This document shows positions 57,233 to 64,000 of a DNA stretch of 64,000 nucleotides, piece after piece. How positions within the stretch are numbered: position 1 is the first letter of the stretch; every line of letters starts with the position of its first letter. The DNA lies in contig NW_027043820.1 of the NCBI RefSeq assembly GCF_037102585.1, positions 2,080,501 through 2,144,500 on the forward strand, in the 5' to 3' direction. This DNA is from Saccharomycopsis crataegensis. Taxonomy: Eukaryota > Ascomycota > Saccharomycetes > Ascoideales > Saccharomycopsidaceae. The notes under the pieces were generated by a model that worked only from the letters and a program-made list of their open reading frames with translations, was not told where the DNA came from and did not search any database. Position numbers and translations under genes: made by a program.

Positions 57233-59391
57233 ATGTCTTACCCAGGTGCTATTGGTATTGGTATGTCTACTTTCATTGATTAGGAATAGATTACTGGGTA
57301 CAAAATGTGTAATATATGGGTACAAATAGAAGAAAAAAAAATGAAAAAAATTAAAATTGAATCATGAAATACGAGGGGAGCTTATATTTTTTTGAAAAAG
57401 CACTCACCCACCAACCCGAATCTTTTCCAACGCTCTATGTAAAACTCTTTGAAATTGTTACTAACAATCTATAGATCTCGGTACTACATACTCATGTGTG
57501 GCTACTTACGAATCAACTGCTGAAATTATTGCTAACGGTATGTTCAACTTTTTTTTTTTTCTTTGAAGAAATTTTTTCTCCATTGATTTATATATAGGTG
57601 CGTCTACGCACACATCAGGAATTATGAGAGTTTACTAACAAATCTAAAGAATTCGGTTCCCGTGTTACCCCATCTTTCGTTGCTTTCACTCCAGAAGAAC
57701 GTCTTATTGGTGATGCTGCTAAGAACCAAGCCGCTTTGAACCCAAAGAATACCGTCTTCGATGCCAAGCGTTTGATTGGTAGAAGATTCGACGAAGAATC
57801 TGTCCAAAAGGACATCAAGACCTGGCCATTCAAGGTTGTCGACGACAATGGTGCTCCACTCATTGAAGTTGAATACTTGGGTGAAACCAAGACCTTTGCT
57901 CCACAAGAAATCTCCTCTATGGTTTTGACCAAGATGAAGGAAATTGCTGAAGCCAAGATTGGTTTGCCAGTTGAAAAGGCTGTTGTCACTGTCCCAGCTT
58001 ACTTCAACGACGCTCAAAGACAAGCCACCAAGGATGCTGGTGCCATTGCTGGTTTGAACGTTTTGCGTATCATTAACGAACCAACCGCCGCTGCCATTGC
58101 TTATGGTTTGGGTGCTGGTAAGTCCGAAAAGGAAAAGCACGTTTTGATTTTCGATTTGGGTGGTGGTACTTTCGATGTCTCTTTGTTGCACCTCGCTGGT
58201 GGTGTTTTCACCGTCAAGGCTACCGCTGGTGACACTCACTTGGGTGGTCAAGATTTCGACACCAACTTGTTGGAACACTTCAAGAAGGAATTCCAAAAGA
58301 AGACCAAATTGGACATCTCTTCTGACGCCAGAGCTTTGAGAAGATTGAGAACTGCTTGTGAAAGAGCTAAGAGAACTTTGTCTTCTGTTACCCAAACTAC
58401 CGTCGAAGTTGACTCCTTGTTCGAAGGTGAAGACTTCTCCGCTAACATCACCAGAGCCAGATTCGAAGACATCAACAGCACTCTCTTCAAGTCCACTTTG
58501 GACCCAGTTGAACAAGTCTTGAAGGACGCTAAGATCGCCAAGGCTAACGTTGACGAAGTTGTCTTGGTTGGTGGTTCTACCCGTATTCCAAAGGTCCAAA
58601 AGTTGTTGTCTGACTTCTTTGAAGGTAAGCAATTGGAAAAATCTATCAACCCAGATGAAGCCGTCGCTTACGGTGCCGCCGTTCAAGGTGCTATCTTGAC
58701 TGGTCAATCCACCTCTGAAGAAACCAAGGACTTGTTGTTGTTGGATGTTTGTCCATTGTCCCTCGGTGTCGCCATGGAAGGTAACGTTTTCGCCCCAGTC
58801 GTCCCAAGAAACACCACTGTCCCAACCATCAAGAGAAGAACCTTCACCACTGTTGCTGACTCTCAAACCACCGTTCAATTCCCAGTTTACCAAGGTGAAC
58901 GTCCAAACTGTGCCGAAAACACCTTGTTGGGTGAATTTGACTTGAAGGGGATCCCACCTTTGCCAGCTGGTGAACCAGTCTTGGAAGCCATCTTCGAAGT
59001 TGACGCTAACGGTATCTTGAAGGTTACCGCCGTTGAAAAATCTACCGGTAGATCTGCTAACATCACCATCTCCAACGCTGTTGGTAGATTGTCTTCTGAA
59101 GACATCGAAAAGATGATTGATGATGCTGAAAAGTTCAAGTCCTCCGATGACGCTTTCACCAAGAGACACGAAGCTAAGCAAAGATTGGAATCTTACATTG
59201 CTTCTGTTGAAAACACCGTTACTGACCCAGTCTTGTCCCAAAAATTGAAGCGTGGTGCTAAGAACAGAGTTGAATCCGCTTTGTCTGATGCTTTGGCTGC
59301 CTTGGAATTGGAAGATTCTACTGCCGACACTTTCAGAAAGGCTGAATTGACCCTTAAACGTACCGTTACCAAGGCCATGTCTTCCCGTTAA
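57233..59391 (+). CDS. SSB1: Ribosome-associated Hsp70 chaperone Ssb, two introns
   Basis: Three exons, 57233-57260, 57475-57537 and 57650-59391, give 610 residues (S. cerevisiae Ssb1: 613). Exon 1 starts MSYPGAIGI; exon 2 continues [21 protein letters not shown]; exon 3 begins [20 protein letters not shown]. Both introns (57261-57474, 214 nt; 57538-57649, 112 nt) have GTATGT donors and TTACTAACA branch points, with acceptors TATAG and TAAAG. The ATPase domain has [16 protein letters not shown] and [36 protein letters not shown] follows, and the substrate-binding domain ends TKAMSSR, a tail typical of Ssb rather than Ssa. Ssb binds nascent chains at the ribosome with the RAC complex. Codon bias is extreme, and long antisense frames here are shadows. 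The two introns cut the phosphate-binding loop region of the N-terminus. Confidence 0.97.
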
Positions 59392-59679
59392 GTCATTATT
59401 TAGTTAGTTTTGTCATTTCATTATAGTAAAAATTACATGCTAGTTATTTTATATAAATTTGGAACAATCATTGTAATTTTTTTTTTTTTTTTCTTCAAAA
59501 AGCGATAAAGTACATCGATCATATATTATTACCATCAGAAGCAACAAGCTTCCATAAATTAAGGTCCGGTAAAATGAATAAATTAACAAGATAAAAGGGA
59601 CAAAAAAAAACAAGAAAAAGACTGAAACAAAAATAACAACTCTCTAAATTTTCTCCAATAATATACACTAAAAAAACAA

Positions 59680-62600
59680 CTATTTTTCAACTCCACTTTT
59701 TTCAGAAACATTTGAAGAAACCGCTGTTAATGGAATAGAAGAAACCGCTGATAAAGGTATGGAAAACACATCATTATTATTAAGATCCGATAACACCGAA
59801 ACTTCTTCTACCCCTTCGATTTCCCTGACAGTGTTGATCACGCTGTTTTCTCCACAATTGACCCCGTAGACATTTAGGAACTTGAGTTTATTGTTATTCC
59901 ATTTATTGATCATCGTGGCTCTCTTTTTTTCATAAAACCTTGAGAATTCAAAATCATTGAACGGTAAAAACGCCACGATATCCACCATGAGTTGATGGTT
60001 ATTCAACACGCTCTTGAAGATCGTTGGCGCCAATGACGCTAAGAAATCCTTTCTTTTAGCACAACAGATCACCACGGTATATTCCTGGCTCTTAAACACA
60101 AGACTGGCGTCGTTATAAATCTCGGGATGCGAATTTTCGACGGTTTGTTCGATATCGGAGGCAAAATGTTGAAGTCCCATGACTTCAAAAGTCTCCGAGA
60201 TGTTACCCAACACGTATAGTAATTGCACATCCAATGGGGTTCCATCAATAGACGGTTGGTTAACCGTATGAATAAAACCCAAGTCCCCGGTCCTCAAGTA
60301 TTCGAAATCAAACTCTTCCAATTTCCCCCGGAATTGGGATGCCAAAAACCCATTGTTGTCAGATTTACCTTTGCCATTAGTGTAACCTACGGCATTACCT
60401 TCGGAAAATACCCAGATCTCCCCGAATTCCCCAGCTTTACAAACCTGTTTAGTTTCGGGGTTAACAATAGCAATTTGGGTGCAGCATAATACCACCCCGG
60501 AATCTTGAAGATGGAGAGCATTAGGAGCGCTCAGCGGATCAACCGCCTTGACACACCCGCGTCTAAGAGAATTGGTGTCCAACCACAAGTCCACCGGTTC
60601 GAGATTAAGATACGATCTTGCGGTGATGATTGGACTGAATCTATGGGTATAAATGGTGTTGATTGATGATCGTTGCAATTTCGTTGCTTCCATATAATTC
60701 TTGACCCTGCCAATGAGGCCAATGTCCGGCCTTCCACCATGACCCACCATCATATTCTGCAATTTATCAAGTTGGAAAGTTTTGGACGCTTTAGACTTAG
60801 ACATGGCGTGGTTCAACATTGCCGGTGTAACAAACGTGTCTTTGATTTTGTAATTTGCCAAAGCATTGAAAAACGTCATTGGCGAGAAATAGTAAGTAGA
60901 AGGGGAAAACAAGTAAGTGGAACAACCGAGATATACCCCGAGTAAAGCAGATTGAACAAGTCCAATACCGGTGACATGACGAACGCTACTAAGAATAGAA
61001 TTGAAACTGCTCATCTTGAAAGTTTCCTTCAAAATCTTACAAAGGTCCATGAGCACTTTGTGGGTGAACTTCACCCCGGTTCTGATGCCATCAGGGGTCC
61101 AATCCAAACACACCATCACCGTGGTATCGGCGCTTCGGAAATCGAATTTCGCTTGGTTGCTGGTAATTCTCGATCTTAGATCCGACATGTTTTTCACATG
61201 CTTGACTTTCGTGGTGCTCTTCACCACTATCGGTTTCTTAGAGCCAAACAATAGCTTTAACGCATGGGTGACCGCCTTATTCTTGAACACCATAGACTCG
61301 ATTTCATTGTTGGTGAACACCATCCGCACACCAAAGTCCTTGATGATTTTGTGATAAGCACCGGTATCTTCATCCACCCGTTTCATGTCAATCGGCATCA
61401 TTGGAATAGGAACCAAACCCAACATAAAACAGGCGTATAAAGCATAAATATATTCATCACTCAAATTGTACATCAATATGACATAATCGCCAGGCTTCAA
61501 GAATGTTTTATCCAAAATATATTGGCAGAGGCACGCCACCTTCTCATCGAATCTTTTCCAGGAAACATCCTTTTTTTGGTCGTTAATAACCGCAAACGCT
61601 AAGGAATCCGGTTGGTTCATCACTCGCCATTTCAAAACGTCAACAATGGTTTTGAAATCAGATAATCTGGCATGCGACCTTTCATCAATGGATTCCACAC
61701 GATTGTCAACCCCGGTGTATTGTCTATCAACATTTTCAGGAATCGAATTTCTTCTCAATGCCGAAGCAAATGGTGACCAGATGCCCCCAAGAACATCAAC
61801 ACCACATGGAATGTTACTTAAAGATGATTTGATGTTGAACTTGAAGTAAGAAACTTTCAAATTTCCTTGAAGAAACTTTGTCTTACAAAGCATGTTGGCA
61901 ATCTCGGTTCTCCCACTTTTGATGGCTCTTGGCAACCCTTTGATGGTGGTGAATCCACAACAAAACAAACGAACCTTGTGTACTTTTTCCAAAACGCTAA
62001 ACACTTCGGAAGCCAAGGCGTCCAATCCATTATAGTCAACGGTGTTAGAAGGAATCCGTTTTGCAGCTAATGAAGTCTCAATGATTACTATTGGAACGTA
62101 TTCCCCATTGATGAAAATATCAAAAGCAGTACACTCGACTTGAGAAACTCTTTTGAAAATCGTGCTAGAAATATGATCGGAATAGTAGTACCGGTAACCG
62201 TTATCAAAAACTTCTAATGGTGAAGAAGCGTTTGGTTCACCATCATCATTATCATCATCCCCATCTTCATTTTCTTCTTGGATCCCTTGCAATTGCTTCT
62301 TTTCTTTCTTATCGATCCAGGTAACCCTTTGGCGGAATCTATCCTCATAAAGCCCTAAAACGTAAACTTTGCCATAATAAATGAACCCCAAGAGACCAGT
62401 TCTTAAGAATTCTGGTTGAAGGTAGCCATCTTGACCTTGACATCTGGCATGGAAAATATTGTTTGTGTCATTGTCAGCATCCCAATAGCCACCAGAGAGA
62501 CACGGGCTGTCGACCCAAATTTCACCGACTTCCATTTCTGCGGAAAGCACACAAGTTTCTGGATTCACCACCGCGACCGTGGCGTCTAAAAGCGGGAAGC

Positions 62601-64000
62601 CAAACGCCCCTACTCTAATGTACTTATTATATAATTTGGAATCAAAATTGGCCGATTGTGATGGTGGTCGGTCAGACATAACCTTCACGGTATTGGTGCT
62701 GAGAGATTCTTTATCGATTAAAACTTCCGATAAGTCGCTGCTGGAATATGGCTCATTATCATCATCAACAGCATTATCAGTGAAATTTGCAGATAAATTT
62801 TCTTCTTTTCCAAGCCAGTCTCTGATTGACACCACCATCCCACCGTACTCACTCAATGATAATGCTGGAGCAATGGCTTCTCTTGCATGTTCACATCCTA
62901 ATGGCTTCAACCATCTATCAGCAACGATTTCCAAAACTTCATTATTCACGGTTAAGCAATTGACAAGACACCATTTCACACACGAAAGGTCAACATTTCT
63001 TTTTTTGTCAAATTTTCTGGTGGAAGCAGGATCGGCTTGATAATTGAACGCCACTGATTTCAATCCTAATAGATCTGATAACAAGATGGTGGTTCTGTAC
63101 TTGGTGATCAAGTTAGCATACAAACCAGGAACATCCATCTGTGCTGTTGGGGTCCAGACCAACATGGTACCGGTATAAATGGTGAATAATAGACCCATGA
63201 CTAAACCACTGGAGCAACGGATATCCGAACTACAAAGAATCGAATCCCTCCTAACTCTGTAAACATTTTCTGGCCGGAAGATCGAGGTTCCAAAATTGGG
63301 CAGTGACGAGATAATTCTTGTCAAATTGTTCATTTGGTGCATAATTGTCTTATGTGATAATACCACCCCTTTCAATTCAATTGGATATTTGGAAAACTCA
63401 ATGTATGCCAAGTCAGGTAAGTTGAGAGCCGGTGGATCGTGCTTTTTTGATAGTTGGTAAGTACCCATATCCTCAGTTTTCCAGAAAACCACTCCTTTTG
63501 GCCAGTCGATTTTTGTGGCACTATCATTATTCATTTTCTCAAAATTTTTGTACACCGAATCGGAGGTCAAACATAAATGAGATTGGGTTTTTTCCATCAC
63601 CTGGATAATATCTTTAATAGTTAATTCATTGGAAATTGGAATTGCCACCACCCCCGCTAGTAAGCACCCAAAAAACGCAATGGCAAATTCCACAACCTCG
63701 AAATCTTGATAGATTAAGGTGACTCTGTCGCCTTTATATAATCCCGATTTCTTGGTAATTTGCTGGGCGATTTTCTCAGCCTTCAAATATAATTTATCCC
63801 AACTGATAGAACGGGTTTCTTTTCCTTTCAAAGAAACTGTAATGATTGCAATATCTTTGGCATAAGCTCTAGAACGCTGTCTTAAAAGCAAGGGCAAACT
63901 ATCGAATTTCTCAACGGTGTTGATGCTAGATAAGTCTCTAGGGGTTAATGGCAGTTGTAATTTTCTCTGAATTTGCGGAGGAGAAACCATTTCTGATGGT
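59680..64000 (-). CDS. CMR2: DIP2/Cmr2 tandem fatty-acyl-AMP-ligase-like protein (5' end outside window)
   Basis: At least 1439 residues; the frame stays open to the window edge past the ATG at 63988-63990. S. cerevisiae Cmr2 (YOR093C) has about 1650 residues with an N-terminal extension, so the start is probably beyond 64000. Two tandem adenylating-type (FAAL-like) domains are visible. The first starts near LPLLLRQRSRAYAKDIAIIT, with GVVLSHKTIMHQMNNL. The second begins at VLKWRVMNQPDSLAFAVIND, with YVILMYNLSDEYIYALYACF and FEYLRTGDLGFIH. An acidic insertion (EENEDGDDDNDDGEP) lies in the first. DIP2 proteins act on diacylglycerol subsets in membrane lipid homeostasis. It is convergent with SSB1, whose stop lies 288 bp away. 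Confidence 0.93.
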   Translation of the reverse strand, partial: PSEMVSPPQIQRKLQLPLTPRDLSSINTVEKFDSLPLLLRQRSRAYAKDIAIITVSLKGKETRSISWDKLYLKAEKIAQQITKKSGLYKGDRVTLIYQDFEVVEFAIAFFGCLLAGVVAIPISNELTIKDIIQVMEKTQSHLCLTSDSVYKNFEKMNNDSATKIDWPKGVVFWKTEDMGTYQLSKKHDPPALNLPDLAYIEFSKYPIELKGVVLSHKTIMHQMNNLTRIISSLPNFGTSIFRPENVYRVRRDSILCSSDIRCSSGLVMGLLFTIYTGTMLVWTPTAQMDVPGLYANLITKYRTTILLSDLLGLKSVAFNYQADPASTRKFDKKRNVDLSCVKWCLVNCLTVNNEVLEIVADRWLKPLGCEHAREAIAPALSLSEYGGMVVSIRDWLGKEENLSANFTDNAVDDDNEPYSSSDLSEVLIDKESLSTNTVKVMSDRPPSQSANFDSKLYNKYIRVGAFGFPLLDATVAVVNPETCVLSAEMEVGEIWVDSPCLSGGYWDADNDTNNIFHARCQGQDGYLQPEFLRTGLLGFIYYGKVYVLGLYEDRFRQRVTWIDKKEKKQLQGIQEENEDGDDDNDDGEPNASSPLEVFDNGYRYYYSDHISSTIFKRVSQVECTAFDIFINGEYVPIVIIETSLAAKRIPSNTVDYNGLDALASEVFSVLEKVHKVRLFCCGFTTIKGLPRAIKSGRTEIANMLCKTKFLQGNLKVSYFKFNIKSSLSNIPCGVDVLGGIWSPFASALRRNSIPENVDRQYTGVDNRVESIDERSHARLSDFKTIVDVLKWRVMNQPDSLAFAVINDQKKDVSWKRFDEKVACLCQYILDKTFLKPGDYVILMYNLSDEYIYALYACFMLGLVPIPMMPIDMKRVDEDTGAYHKIIKDFGVRMVFTNNEIESMVFKNKAVTHALKLLFGSKKPIVVKSTTKVKHVKNMSDLRSRITSNQAKFDFRSADTTVMVCLDWTPDGIRTGVKFTHKVLMDLCKILKETFKMSSFNSILSSVRHVTGIGLVQSALLGVYLGCSTYLFSPSTYYFSPMTFFNALANYKIKDTFVTPAMLNHAMSKSKASKTFQLDKLQNMMVGHGGRPDIGLIGRVKNYMEATKLQRSSINTIYTHRFSPIITARSYLNLEPVDLWLDTNSLRRGCVKAVDPLSAPNALHLQDSGVVLCCTQIAIVNPETKQVCKAGEFGEIWVFSEGNAVGYTNGKGKSDNNGFLASQFRGKLEEFDFEYLRTGDLGFIHTVNQPSIDGTPLDVQLLYVLGNISETFEVMGLQHFASDIEQTVENSHPEIYNDASLVFKSQEYTVVICCAKRKDFLASLAPTIFKSVLNNHQLMVDIVAFLPFNDFEFSRFYEKKRATMINKWNNNKLKFLNVYGVNCGENSVINTVREIEGVEEVSVLSDLNNNDVFSIPLSAVSSIPLTAVSSNVSEKSGVEK

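Noticed and set aside
57622-59241. 539-codon open frame antisense to SSB1
   Set aside because: It is opposite a strongly codon-biased Hsp70 gene, where such long antisense frames are a known artefact; the product has no family resemblance.

Overview
This window looks like nuclear DNA of an ascomycete budding yeast (Saccharomycotina). It is AT-rich, genes are compact and mostly intronless, and the few introns have GTATGT-type 5' sites and TACTAAC-type branch points. A complex I gene (NDUFA9/NUEM) excludes the Saccharomyces family, which lost complex I. In the SKY1-type kinase a CTG codon (8681-8683) falls where a hydrophobic residue is conserved, and a CTG in an F-box (47254-47256) falls on the conserved Leu. 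This argues for CTG = Leu and against the CUG-Ser and CUG-Ala clades. The species cannot be named. I saw no tRNA, rRNA, CRISPR or intact mobile element.

Layout: 1-916 (-) end of a Ser-rich protein; 2357-2647 (+) STE18; 3193-5370 (-) F-box protein; 5601-7853 (-) probable mitochondrial protein; 8369-10978 (-) SKY1; 11304-12122 (+) VPS28; 12287-14566 (-) SDA1; 14996-16843 (+) SET methyltransferase; 17460-18317 (+) POR1; 18617-19894 (-) KRE2/MNT1 mannosyltransferase; 20701-21720 (-) thioredoxin-PITH protein; 22046-22831 (-) small membrane protein; 23176-24082 (-) RPS21, spliced; 24482-26326 (-) TRM2; 27233-30202 (-) glycogenin; 30792-32528 (-) RKM1; 35178-37124 (-) Medusa-like regulator; 39781-40374 (+) MIX23; 40981-41756 (+) YSY6, two introns; 42579-43709 (-) complex I NUEM; 45655-47265 (-) second F-box/LRR protein with unresolved 5' end; 49959-52343 (+) OPT transporter; 54061-54627 (+) RHO2; 55542-56740 (+) KH-domain protein, one intron; 57233-59391 (+) SSB1, two introns; 59680-64000 (-) DIP2/CMR2, 5' end outside.

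Themes: translation and ribosome biogenesis are well represented (RPS21, SSB1, SDA1, TRM2, RKM1, the SET enzyme), and their promoters carry recognisable regulon signatures: Tbf1- and Cbf1-type sites with matching order and spacing in RPS21 and SSB1, and PAC/RRPE elements at SDA1. STE18 has a palindromic pheromone-response-like element. Signalling, trafficking and surface functions (STE18, RHO2, VPS28, YSY6, the mannosyltransferase, OPT) and mitochondrial functions (POR1, MIX23, NUEM) make up most of the rest. The 32.5-41 kb stretch holds two 2.6-kb intergenic regions flanking the Medusa-like gene and is rich in microsatellites and homopolymers. I found no convincing novel multi-gene system. 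The most interesting items are regulatory architecture, unusual exon structures, a Trp-periodic helix in glycogenin, and a diverged direct repeat at 44.5-44.8 kb.
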